A DNA stretch of 64,000 nucleotides from Macquaria australasica (taxonomy: Eukaryota > Chordata > Actinopteri > Centrarchiformes > Percichthyidae): contig SEMN01000125.1 of the NCBI GenBank assembly GCA_005408345.1, positions 186,001-250,000 of the forward strand. The letters are read 5' to 3'. Shown here piece after piece: positions 13,401 to 26,400 of the stretch. The notes below the pieces were generated by a model. That model had not been told where the DNA came from. It did no database searches and saw only the letters and a list, made by a program, of their open reading frames with translations. The translations under genes were made by a program, and so were the position numbers. Every line of letters starts with the position of its first letter. The first letter of the stretch is position 1.

Positions 13401-16400
13401 ATGATTTTGTAGTGAAGTTGTATGTATAGCAGATATTTTGTGCACATTTTTAACGTCTTTATAGTTTTTTCCCCAAAAAACAATATTTTTGTGAGTTTTG
13501 GAAAGCCTCTGCTTCTTCAATAGCATTTAAACATTTCTGTGATACTAAAACTCAGCATAAAAACTTACATTAACAAAACTCAGTGCTTTTTACAGGAGGC
13601 TGACAGACCTATCTATTCTGTTGCAGGCTTTTAAATGCTGAAGTAGTGTATAAAAAAAGTCCGACCATGAATCTTAACGTCTCCGGTTCCCATCCGGCTG
13701 GGAACCTTTTTGTTGTGGCATGTTATTCCCCATCTCTCTCCCCACTCATGTACTGTCATCTCTCTAGTGTGGGTTAACTAATGAAGGCATAAAATGGCCA
13801 AAAAAGAAAATTAAATGAATGTATAAAATGTGCTAAAATAATGAAAAGCGCTCTGTTTAAAAGCCAGAATTTTCTTCAACTAAGAATAGCTGTGAAACTA
13901 TTCGACAAACGCAGAGAGTAACCAGTGTCAGTCCAGGTTGCCTTCATGTTAACATGTCTCCTCTACCAGCTGGTATTTGTACGCTAGTTGTCTTTACATC
14001 CATGTGCAGTTAAATATCTTAATGCAAAATCAGTGCAATGCAAACAGCTGGAAATGTCTCTAAAGTAAAATGATAAACATGTTGCTGATGTTCTGCAGCA
14101 TCAGCATCACTTTTAATTTAATCGGATTTACAGTGAGTTAATCACTAACAATAGCTAGCTGTTGTTTTTAGGCTCTGCTGCTGTTATATGAGATGCTTGA
14201 CATATTGCCATCTCTATATTAGTGATGCCAGATAACTGTGTACAGTAAGAGTTTATTTGTTGTGCTAGATGATCCAAATTTAATTAAACACCTCTCATAT
14301 TAGCTTTAACGTGTGCATGTGTGTGTTTCCACTCCTGAAAAGGATGCATCGTTCATAGCACACCGACGTGTCCACAAATAAAGTTTGTCAACCAGGCAGG
14401 AAAAACAGGGAGGCTGTAAAAACATTGCTGTACCATCAGTTTTCAGTAATGTGATCATTCAAAGTGAAAAGTCTGATCTGCTGTCTTGTCTGTGGCCATG
14501 TTCATGCCAGGTATCGTTCGGATCAAACTCTGGGACATTTCAGTCAGATTTGTTGTGGCAGGTGTGAACTGGCGATTTGAAGGCTTAAACAAGGAGGTGC
14601 CTGGAGATTTTGGGCCATGGCTCTCTTATAAAGGGAACTGCAGAGAAACTGTGTGGTTTGACTATCTTTGCCACAAATGTCTGTAAACTTGCAAGTGACT
14701 TTAATTTATATCATGGCTCATTTGTAGTTGGAAAGTCAGTATGAATCTACTGTAAATAAAATAAATACTATGCAAAAAAGGGAAGTTTTGCTTGTGATTG
14801 TGGATTGGGTGTAATCAAACATTAAATTTACTGACTTTAAATGCCTGATGGTATCTTTAGTACCGGTCTCATTTCTTCTTCTTCTTATTGTCTTGAGACG
14901 AGTCAGCAGCACAGTTAATCTGAATACACAGCTGGTTTTTGGCATATGTTGTTAGCTAGCTATCTAAGATGCTAATGACAACATGCCACAAACAGAATAC
15001 AGAATTAGACATGAATGACATTAGGTATGTTCAGAAACACAGTAAGCAGCTTAATCCACTGTTGTAATTTGGCCGTCAAAAGATGTTTTTCACCACCTAA
15101 GAGCCCTGTATTGAAACTTGTGTTTGCACGTGTGCATACAACATGTGCCACTAAGAGGAAGAAAGAGTCCATGTTCCCTCCAACACTGACCCCAGCCCGC
15201 CTGCCAGCTTTTCCTCATCATGTTGACAGCTACAGATGATCCCTTGCCGACACCTCCTGTTGCCTAACCTTCCCCTCCCGGCCCCTGATAATGATGCGGT
15301 GGTGTTCTGCTCCCTGACCCTTGACCTGCAGGAAGCAGTAAAGCCATTATCAGCATGCCGCGGGGACTTGGCCTTGTTTGTTTTTTGAAAGCACATTTTC
15401 CGAAAGGTTTGCGAGCTCTAGGATCAGTGGGATCTGCGTGCACGTCCAAAGCTTTATTAGAGGAAGATGAACCAATAAGCTCAGGTCAGCAGCAGGGAGG
15501 TGTCGGCCTCCATGAACCTGGTGTGCCGATTATAAAACGCAGGCAATGTGCTTTGGCAGAGGCCTGGGTGTGTTTTTGGCCTGCCCTGGCCTCGTGTAAA
15601 AATATGCGATGAACTTGTTCTCTGTATCTACTGTTGCTCTGTAACACACCTAGTAACAAGTCTATGGAGGTAAAGCCATTTTAAATATAGCTCTGTTTAG
15701 TAATCAGGAGGTGGACAACTGAGCTGACGAGACCTGTGGTTACAACTTTGTTTGCTAAATAACAATTAAACAGAAATGGGTCTTTCCCACTAAGCATTCT
15801 TACTTTTGATACTAGTGCAAATATGATATCTAAATTTTGCTATTGAAAGCAAAACAATACTTTTCTATCTTACCTACCTTATGCTGATGAATATAAACAT
15901 GTTTTTTAATTAATGTTGTCTAAGCACAAGCAGCCCTATGAGCCAAATAAAATAGTCTAAATTTGGTAAAATCATGATTTAAATCAGGGAATATCACATT
16001 AAAGAATAAGTAAAGGTAACAAATCTGATCAGGCATTTGATTTCATTTTTATTTACTTGATAGTTTTTTATCATCTGTCCTACAGACCACATTTGAGTGA
16101 AGTACAAAAAAGTATTGGGGTGCGATACCCTGGCTTGTTCTTGCTAAAGCTAATGTCGAGGGCAGAGCTGTCTTTTGGGGAAAGTCTCAAGTCTGTCAGA
16201 GTTAAATTTCATGTCTCAGGTCCTTGACAGCAAGTAAAGTCACAAGTCTTTAACAAGCAAATTGCAAGTCAAAATTCAGGTCTTTCATATGAGCATTAAG
16301 TGACCAGCCATTTTCAAAGCTGTGTTGATACTGTTTTTCTCACTTAGCCTAATAACTTTCTACTTGTGTGACCATTCAAGGCCTGTCTCTCACTGCTGGA

Positions 16401-19400
16401 TTCATTTATTATTCTGGGATTGTACCCACAGGTCAAAACTCTGAGAACTGAATGTTTTTGCTTTCAAATCTCAAGTAAAGTCTTCAGTAAGTCGAGACTC
16501 ACAGCAGTCAAGTCTCAAGTCCAAATTTTGGTCACTTAAGTCCGACTTGAGCCCAAGTCTCAATTCTTTCGCTCTGTTTAGGGAAAGATTTAATATGAGC
16601 ACATAAAATATCAATCTTCTCTTTATACTCTTGAGTTATAAGTTGAGGTGTCTGGTAATAAAGGGCATTAATATCAGGCCCTATTTCTCAGTATTGACAT
16701 ATTTCTGTTTTTTTAAGTTTTTAAGCTTTGCAGGAAGGATTTGAGGAGTTGGGGTTTGGTTTCCTCCCACTGTCCATCTCTCCAGAGAGGAGAAGTCTGA
16801 TGCCAAAAACAACATTTGTTTATGTTAAAGTAATTATATATATATATATATAAAAAATAAAAAAAAAGTAGGACTTCTAAGTTTGTGTTACTAGGGTACA
16901 CAGAACTCTCCCACTTCCCATAGGGTTTGGCATTAAGATGTTTGACAGTTTATTTTTCTTTCTGAACTGAGGGCCTTGGGTAGAGGGTTTTGTATGATAC
17001 TGTACATATACAGCTGATCTTTGGCTGTATTAACTTATATATTGTTAAAAATCTACATAATTGTCAGCTTCGATAAAAATGTCTTATTTTTAGCATTTGT
17101 TGTCAGAATCGGAATCATCTTTATTGGCCAGGTATTTGACTCTGGTTTTTCGTTGCATACATACAGCTAAAAACAAGGACAACAAGCTCGACAAGGTAAA
17201 CATAAACATTAAACTATGTACAGATATACATTTGTTGACAGTAAGATAATATTATTTGCAAATGGTTTGTAATTTAGTAAGTAATAATAAAGAGAAATTG
17301 GTGATTTTTACTACTGACTCACTGATGGTGTTTTACAAAACTGGATTTAATTAATGCAGCACAGGCGCTGAAGAAGGTCTTTGCACTTGACCTGACGCTA
17401 ACTCTCTTTTCCCACTCTGCTTTGGGCCAATTAATATTTCATATCCTCTAAACGTTAAGTTGGATTTTTGTAACCCAGACTGAGTTGGCAGCTTTTTGCA
17501 GTTAACAGAGTGTATAACTAAGGCCTGGCTAAGTGGTTACACTCGAAAAGAGGTAAAGATTATCACCCTGTGGGTAAAGAGTGATGCTCATGCTTCAGTC
17601 ACGAATATATGGAGGCACAGAAATGTTGTGCCTAATTCGCTGGTTGGGTTGGTCGTGAGTTTCTTTGACGGGGGGCAGGATGCTGAGCGAGTTTCTCTCT
17701 CTCCTCCTGGCATCTCGGCCAGACCAGCGTTACATCCTGCCCGGATCGGATTATGACTTTAATTCTTGGCTTCCATTACTGGTCACCATGGCAACCCCAT
17801 CCTTTATGTCACGCAGAGCTCAGCCTGTGTCAGTGCTGCACAGACAAAGAGATATTAGTACAGTATTATAGGAAATATTGGATCACCACAGATACGACGT
17901 TAAGGCTTTTATCTGTGATGGATTTGTTTTTGACCGTGGCACAGATTGCATGTGCCTGTGGTTTTCTTCTCGCGGCTCGTCTGTGGCCTGGTGGTCGGTT
18001 AAAGTAGACGGTGCTCTGAGCTCTTTGTCTGGTGCAGTAGGTGGTCCTGTCTGGCTGAATGGGGCACAGCATGAAACCACTTCTAGCAGGGTTTTTTGAT
18101 ACTAAAAATGTACCTTGTCATTGTACTACAAGGCAATTTAAAAGCATCCACCAAAGCCGCAGAAGATCTTTGTCATGCATTTATCCTGCATTGGTACTGC
18201 AGACAGTGTAGTTGGGCCTGAGATTTCTTTCTTTTAGCCAGGCAGTTGCGTTTGAGGCTGCAGCCAAACTGCAGTAGTCAGCAAACATGCTTGGAAAACC
18301 AGGACTGTATATTAACATCCACTTCTGTATATTAATGTCCTGCTTATGCACAGTGAGGTGCCTCACTCCTCGCCTCAAAATACACACAGGCTTTAAGTCA
18401 GTTTTGTGAAACCCAGATATCACTCCATCCCCCACAGTGTTAAGTTTTTCTCTTTAAACCTGCACACAAGCCTCCATTGACATACACAGCAGCTGAGCTC
18501 TGTTGCACTAATCCCAGTACTGCAGAGGTGATTTCTTGCATAGATGTGTAATTTGCAACCACTGCAAGCATGCAGCATCTTTATATGATGGCAGCAGAAG
18601 TACAATATAGAGCAGTTAAAGTATGATGGTGCTGTGGGAATGTTTAAAATGAATGACAAAGATGCACGCACTACAAGTTCTCCAGTTAATGCAGCTTTCG
18701 GACACTGTCCTTCACATACAAATGCAGTAAACAGTGATATTTTCTGATGTAGTCAGCGTCCCTGTCATTTCTCTTTTTTGATGTAGGTTTGGACAAGAAA
18801 CTTCCTGCTCTTTATTTCTTCTCTTGTGGCATTTGGAAGTCCCTTTTCTGAGGTTGCCTTACACACACTTAAGTTGTATTTTCAAATACTTGAACGGTCT
18901 CACCCAAGGCCCTGAGGATAGATGGGCGGGGTTTGCCAGTTTAGGACAGTGATTGACAGGAAAGCAAAGAGCTGCAACGACAATTAAGAACATGTTGTTG
19001 TAATTTACAACTTACCTGACCAGTTCTGAACTGTCTTGATGGGTTAAACAGAAAAGGTAAACCCCACCCTTCTGGCACATGATGTCTTGTTAAAAATGAT
19101 TTTCTGGTGTGTCCTGCAGCGAGTGAAAGGTGAGGGCTGATGGCCTTGGAGAAACCATCTGCCCTATCACAGCTATTCTTTTACAACCGCAAGGAGGCAT
19201 GTAGACGCCGGCCTGCAGTGTCTGACAACGAGCCAAGTGTGTGACAAAAACACACACACGCTTTCTCTCTTATTAGCTTTTCTTTCTTCTGCACACACTC
19301 TTTCTCTCTGACCTTCACAAAGGCTTAATTGTCTCCTCTGTGAAGGACAGCGAGACGTTATGCTTAAAGTTGAGTGGGCAGCCCCGTGGCGGGCAGGTGA

Positions 19401-19600
19401 CATCATCCCAAGCAGCCGCTCTGCTGCTCTCAGCAAATCTCCACATAAAGATCTGGCCTGTTTGCTCCCTGGTCCGCAGTGACCACTGGGAGCTTTTGTG
19501 TGCGTGGCTTTGATTTTTGGCATGAACAAAGGTTGCTCTGGATCTTTTTTTTTTTTTCTCCACCTCTCCATCTAAGCAACAGCCAGGTTCTCTGCAGTAC

Positions 19601-19642
<42 letters not shown>

Positions 19643-22600
19643 ATACAGAGGAAGTAGTGCACAAACCGAAATCACTGTGAAAGAACTACGCCTTCATACA
19701 TATATTTTCTATCATAGCATTGTCATGAGATTTCATACATATGACTAGAATCAAGAGAATTCACTTTCCTTAAACATTTAATATTCACAGGAGCAGATTA
19801 CTTTCATGCAAGTGCAATAAAAAGCAATAGAAATACATATATTTACAATTAACAAGGTTCGTACGCTTCGAGAGTCTGGAAACTTTTGATTTAGGTACCT
19901 TGAAAGTGCTTAAATTTTACTCTTAAAAGCTGCACGAACCCTGAATTAATGACAGTCTCCAAAAAGATGATTGTTAATTTCTTTGTCTTCAGATGGAAAC
20001 ATGAAATATGACCACCTGATATGATAAGAATAAGAGTTTCCTGCCTACTGATCGTTAATTAAAATACGTTTTTTTTTTTTTTGTCTGGTATGCAAGAATT
20101 GCATTTATTTTATTTTATTTTTTTGCAACATTTCAGTGGATAAGGAGTTCATGGACTGCAATCTCAGACAGGTGCACACACTCACACACTTCCTATATCC
20201 TTCACTCCTCCCCTGTAGTGATGTGCGGCACCCGTAATGATTTATTGAGCGCAGTGAGGAAGAGGTTTGACAGGGGTTGGAGGGATTGTAGCAGGTTTGG
20301 GCGTGCTCTGGTGTTCATAGCTGCAACGACCAACCGCTCAGAAAGAAGCTCTGACTGGGCAAAACTTTTAGGAAGTACAGATAAAACAAAATATGTTTAA
20401 CCTCTGTGTTTTGAACGATGTTTCTAGACAGACTTGAACCCAAACTGTCCTCATGTTGAGAGTCAGTTTAATACAGAGCCCCAAATGTCTGTGTTCTGTG
20501 TTTGTATCTGACTCCGTTACTGGCTATCGATATCCAGACAACAGGTCTCTGCAGCAGAGACGTCATGAGCCTTGACCCTCTCCTGAACTCTGACCCCGAC
20601 TCTTCCACTAACACTTAAAATCCATAGCCCCTAAAATAGACAAGTCACCACAGCTGTTTTTTATGGCTGGTATCGATACAGTGTGGCTCAGATTACTATG
20701 CGTTTTACAAATTAGACCACTTTGGCTTCGATCATTATTTTTGCCATCCATTTCCCTTTTGAACAGACTTGTATTTTACAAAATAAATCTACTTACTTAC
20801 AACTAATGAGCTGTATTTAGTGTGGTAAGTGTTGGTGGACGATGTGGTTGAAATAAAATCACAATTTTAGTAGGAATATTTTTCAGATTTTCCTCAAATG
20901 TGTAAAAGAAAACAACTCTTTGTTTTAATTACAATGCGCCTGATATCATTAATTTGGACAACTACATTTTGTAAAACAATATGTTCATTGTGATGCAACA
21001 TAGTACGGCGAAAGTTGGCAACGTAATTGAAATCTTAGCCAGCCCTTGTAAAAAAAGATGTCTATATTTCTGTTACGGAAACATAGTTCCTACAACTTCA
21101 CTCCAAAAACGGCTAAAGCCTGGCAAATTCTATTATAATTATTTATACTAAGCTATCTAATATTAATGTTTGCTTTAAAGAGAAACTAATCTCCTGATGG
21201 TGCAGCAAGAAGTCTCACTGTTCACATGCAGATGAAAAGAGAGTAAATTTGGGAAATGCCATCAGATTCCCGGGTGTGAAAGTGATGTGGGCGAGTGTTG
21301 AAACAGACAGGATTACACACCCAATTAGAGAGCTAAATTGTCTGAAACAAAGACCCCCACTCCCCTTGTGAGTAGTGGAAAGGATTAGATTTCTCAAACC
21401 CTCTTATAGACCAAGGAAACATGTAATTGGTTGAATATGGTGAATTTGACATGGAAGCTAAATCGATTTTCTGAATTACAACAAAAGCGCCACGAGATCC
21501 AAACAATGGAACACAAGCTCTTCAGACTACAGCGATTTCTTTGTATACTTTTTTTTAAATATTATTCTGAGGACTCATACCTGAAGGATGCTCAGTACTG
21601 TGGCAGCTGTGTGTTGTTACCACTCAGACTTTGCTGACTTTGCTCCTTTTCTTATTCTCTTTATTCAGCAGTGCTTTGTCTCATATGATTCATTATGCTC
21701 ATATGTTTAGATTTCCCAATGCAGCTTTTTGGGCTGTCAATAAACACTTCAGGTTGCCTGCTGTAGAATTAGATTGCCAAGGAAAATCTTAAATATTTTG
21801 ACATGAAAGTCTTTGTCAAGTGCAGCTTTTACAGTTTAGTGCAACAGAAGAGCCTAAATTCCTCTATGACCAACATTATAAGGAGTCAAGTGTCAGAGAT
21901 ACAGCAGCCTGAAAATGAATGTAACGACAGATACTCTCAAACCTTGAAGGGCTACAATAAACAGCCCGCAGAAGAATAAAAAATAGTTAGCATTTTAAGG
22001 TAGTATCTTTCATCTGTTACCCCACTCTGGGACCATTTTGTGCAGTTATTTGCGGATGTGTCATCGTGACCTCCAGGCAGGACATCACCTCTCCTCCCTC
22101 GCCTCCGTCCAGCCGTGTAATCCTGCGGCCGTGTTGCCGGTGTCAGCGCTGGGATCCAGTGTCGCACAGAAGGACACAATGGCCGCACTGTGCTCCTCTC
22201 GCGGCATTGTCCTCCCTGAACGTGGAGGCACAATGAGGCCCTTATCCACACAGGACAGAGAGACTGGCAGGCCCGCTGTCAGGTGCTTTTCTTCCAAGCT
22301 CGTTTGTGAGCTGAACCCATGAGGAGATGCTTTCTGAAAGATTGGCCCACTCGGTCACAATTTACAGTAGTGTGAGGAGAACATAGATGCTGCAATGATT
22401 CATTTGCTGCTATTTGCTGGTTTTTGTCCTACCAGTAAATTGCACCAAGTTACTGCGCTCTGCTCTTGGAAGATATTTATTGAATCAGCACATCAAACTT
22501 AACGTTTCGGCCCCTGCAGACCTTTTCCACAAAATGAGTTCTCATGTTCTCATCATCTCTAACCAACCCGTACCCTGAGGAAAGTCTGAAGGGACCGAAA

Positions 22601-23381
22601 CATCAGTTTGATGTACTGATTCAATAAATGTTTGAATGTAGGAAGAACAGTGCGCGGATGCTGAGCTTCTCCCCGATGTACTGCATAAGAAATAATGAAT
22701 GTGTTTGAGTGTGTTTTTCCTAACCTGCTAAAATTAAGAGTGACTTTTCTTTTTTTATTATTTATAATTTTCAAACAATAAAAAAATGAGTGACCGCAAA
22801 AGAAAAGACATTATAGAAATTATCAAATTGATGCAATGAACTGTGTTCCTTTTGTTATGCTTTACATCAGTTTAAAACTCTTAATGTTTAAACCTTAAAC
22901 TTCAATAAATCAGTTTGCTTGAAATCATTAATTTAAACAACAAAATAGCGTCAAATGAAAACGATATGATCATATTGGTATGATATGATTCCACGGACAT
23001 TTGAATAATATTGAATTATTGCGCAGTTCTTCTTTTCAGCAATAAAGATTTGGTGGTATTTTCCTGTATGGCTTTTGATTCACAAATTCTTAAAAGGTAG
23101 TATAGTAATATGTAACTTAATTGTTGTTACAGTCGTCAGGTTTACTTTTACTTTCACCACATTTTGGAAGGAGGTTATTTTCCACCTGTGTGCCTCAAAA
23201 TATTTTTGAACAGATTTTTCTGGAATTTGGTTCTTGTATTAAACAGTTAAGACAGGATAATTTGGTGATGTTGGACACTTGCCTCAGGATTTCACCGATG
23301 ACCCGAGGCCACCAGGATTTTTCTTTTCCACCCTGACATTCAAAAAGTGCCTTCGTCTATTGTCTGTGTCCTTGAATGCAG

Positions 23382-23416
<35 letters not shown>

Positions 23417-26400
23417 CACTGTTGGTTACTCCATCTTTCTTTCACAAAAGATATAAATGCTCACTTTCATTGCGACACACAGTGCCCCTGTGTCTCCCTC
23501 CCTCTGTTCTTCCTCTCTCACATCCACATTAAGCCAGATTTCAGTTGGCCAACATGCAGGATTACCAACATTCAGCATTTCAGCTTTGTCAGACTAAAAC
23601 CAGTACATATTAACCCAGCTGGCAGGTTTTATGGGACAGAGTAGGAGGTTGACCCGGCACTCTTGCTGTACGAAAACCACACATCTGCAGCAGATGAAAA
23701 TGTATGAAATTAAAAATACAAGTTCAGTATATTCCTGTGATTTAAAATGGTCAAAATAACATTTGCATATCACACAAGAAGCAGAGAAAGCCACATAAAG
23801 ACTTACTGGAGATCTTTATGGATTTTGGATTAACAGTTTCAGCATTTCAGCAAGGAGGTTCGTTTAATGTCAGTCTAATGGCCGGGTGCTATGCTAATGC
23901 AGCGCTATAATCACCATGTGTGAACAAACTCTGTCTCCAGTTGCTTAATGAAACAGCTCTGTGGTTGTGCTGACTTATTTACATGTTAGAAAGATTGTAG
24001 TGTGCAGGTTTGATCCCCACAGCAACCATTGCACTCGGCAGCAGCTACAGTAACTGTGCATCCTGTTAATGTGTCCTTGAACATCAAAAAGGGGGCACTC
24101 TACCTACTCAGGCGTGCATTGTTCTAAACTGAACTGTGTAAAAAGTAAATGTTGTTGGTGATGTTTGCAGTTAAGGCCTGTTTCTATTCAGATGAAGATG
24201 GAGCTTTTAAACTGTTGTAGCATATGAATATTCGGGTGTGGTTTTCTTGTAAATCAGCAATGCTTGGGAATCCCTTCCAAGTTTTCAAAAGCCCTTTTGT
24301 GATATGAAAATAATAATCAGTAATGTTGTGTTGCTGCACAGTTGTTTCTGTATTTCATTTTCCTTGAGAAGTTCTTTCTTTTTTAAGGCTATAAAATGAA
24401 CAGATGCTATAGCTCAGCACAGAGTAGTGTAACAAATACGGATGTCCTGATCAAGTTTTATTGCCCTGATCCTGATCCGAGTCCTTTTTAATATTGGGTT
24501 TCTGCCGATACAAAGTCTGATCCGATACTTATATGTACCTGAATGTTGTTTAAATATGTATCTGACACTTTGAAATAAGAGCTGTACACTAATAAATTAA
24601 TATGACCTCAGTAATAGACATATAGTTGACTAAACACTTCTCGAAAGGTTTAACAAAAACTGGCCAATATGTGGCAGATCTGTTGTACTGGCTTGCATTT
24701 GATTATACAAGCTCTCGTCTCTCTGTTTTCTTTTCTATGTTTGCTGTAGGATTCGTCCTCAGCTGGCCAGGGAGAAGATAGAGGGATGTCACATCTGTAC
24801 GTATGTGATGCCCGGGGAGCCTCAGGTGATCCTGGGGAAAGACAAGGCCTTCACCTACGACTACATGTTCGACATGGATTCCCAGCAGGACGACATCTAC
24901 ACCACCTGCACCGAGAAGCTGATCGAGGGCTGCTTCGAGGGCTACAACGCCACCGTCTTTGCATACGGACAGGCGAGTCTTTGTCCTCCGTGTCACAGCT
25001 GCAGTGCTGAGGGTGCTTAATAGCTGGGTGGTGCATGTAGGGAAATGGGCTCTATGCATTTGTGTGTTGAGAGTGTTGATATTCGGGTAAAAGGAGACCA
25101 GAGGAGACTTCCGTTGTGGAGTCTGAACCTCTGTGACCTTGTATTTGTCCAACCATAGTTTTAAAGGAATAGTTCAACATTTGGGAAATACATATAAGGT
25201 GTTATGAGCTTTAGAGGTGCTGGTCGGTAGATTTTTTTTAACCTTTGGAAAGAGCCAGGCCAGCTCTTTCCCCCTGTTTCCAGTCTCCATGCTAAGGTAA
25301 GCTAACTGGCTGTTGGCTCCAGCTTTATATCATATTAACAGATTGGAGAGTGGGTTTTGATCTTCTGTCAGCAAGAAAGCAAATATTTCCCCAAAACTAT
25401 TCCTTTTAAGAAGAATATTCTCTGATTTCAATGTGTATGACAATAGAAACGGAGCATAATTAAGTCCCGCCCACACCGGAGGGGAAAACAATTCATCACT
25501 CTCTGTTGACTTTGTATTGTGTGAAGGTGCTTCCTTGTCATTTTGGTCTGCTAGCAAACAACAGAAACATGGCTAAAAGCTGCTGTGTGGTGGGCTGCAC
25601 TACCAACAGGGTAAAGAACCCAGAACTAAGTTTTTATAAGCTGCCGAACCCAAAAACTGAGCTTTTAAGACAAAAGTGGATCCAGACGTGAGGCATCAGC
25701 AGGATGAATAGGAAAACTGTGGGATCCTGACACTCAGTATGTCTACGTGTGCAGCAAGCATTTTGTCACTGGTAGCCCAGCTCAAATATCCAGATGTCAG
25801 TTTTAGGCTAACTATATTGCTGTAAGTTGAGCTAAAGCATTTTGACAGTTTGCAACTTGTGTAGTGGAATGTGGCTAAATCAGAAAGCTCTGCAGTCTTG
25901 TGTTTGCAAGTGCCTTAGCTAACTACAGTAACTTAGCTTGAGAAGGGACACTGAGACAGACCCACAGTATTGAGTTTGTCCTCTCTGGTAGACAGAGGGT
26001 GCTGAAATATTCCTCTGACATGCTGAAATCTAATGTTTTTAGCTGGCTGCTGGCATTTTGTTAGCGTTTCAGCCCTTGGTTGCATATTGTGGCGCCGATA
26101 TTTTTCCTCTCTGGTGGGCGTGGTATGACGTGCTGGCTGTGCTCTGTGTCTATATGGCAGTTTGTCAGTTGTATTTATTTTGCATAAAATCTTAATTTTA
26201 TCACAGTCTGTAAAACACCCTCAATCCTTCGACCCCACGATTTGGATAAGAGAAAAAAAAAGAATGGAAGGAAAGAGAGGCCTCAGAGCAGCAGAGGGGG
26301 ATCCCTCTTTCAGGATGAATAAACATGCAGTGAGAGTACACAGAAGTAGCAGTTGTAGAATTACAGTTGAGCAGTGAATCCCAACTAGCTGTACTTGTAC

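Larger units (their letters stand above)
4431..24749 (+). other. kif21a: Intron 1 (20.3 kb), no coding sequence recognised
   Basis: Very long first intron. It holds a cluster of elements with GCTGCAAC-type ends (8.8-12.5 kb), a tRNA-SINE-like piece (13.7 kb), an AAGTC-rich repeat (16.2-16.6 kb), (CT)n and (GT)n tracts, a foldback repeat at 22.5 kb, a CCGATAC-rich repeat at 24.45 kb and a candidate regulatory cluster at 12.6-12.74 kb. The remaining stretches look like ordinary AT-rich intron. Confidence 0.8.

Noticed and set aside
19173..19675. Overlapping open frames of 80-132 codons on the minus strand
   Set aside because: They run through a (CT)n tract and have no recognisable domain; they are chance frames in intron 1.
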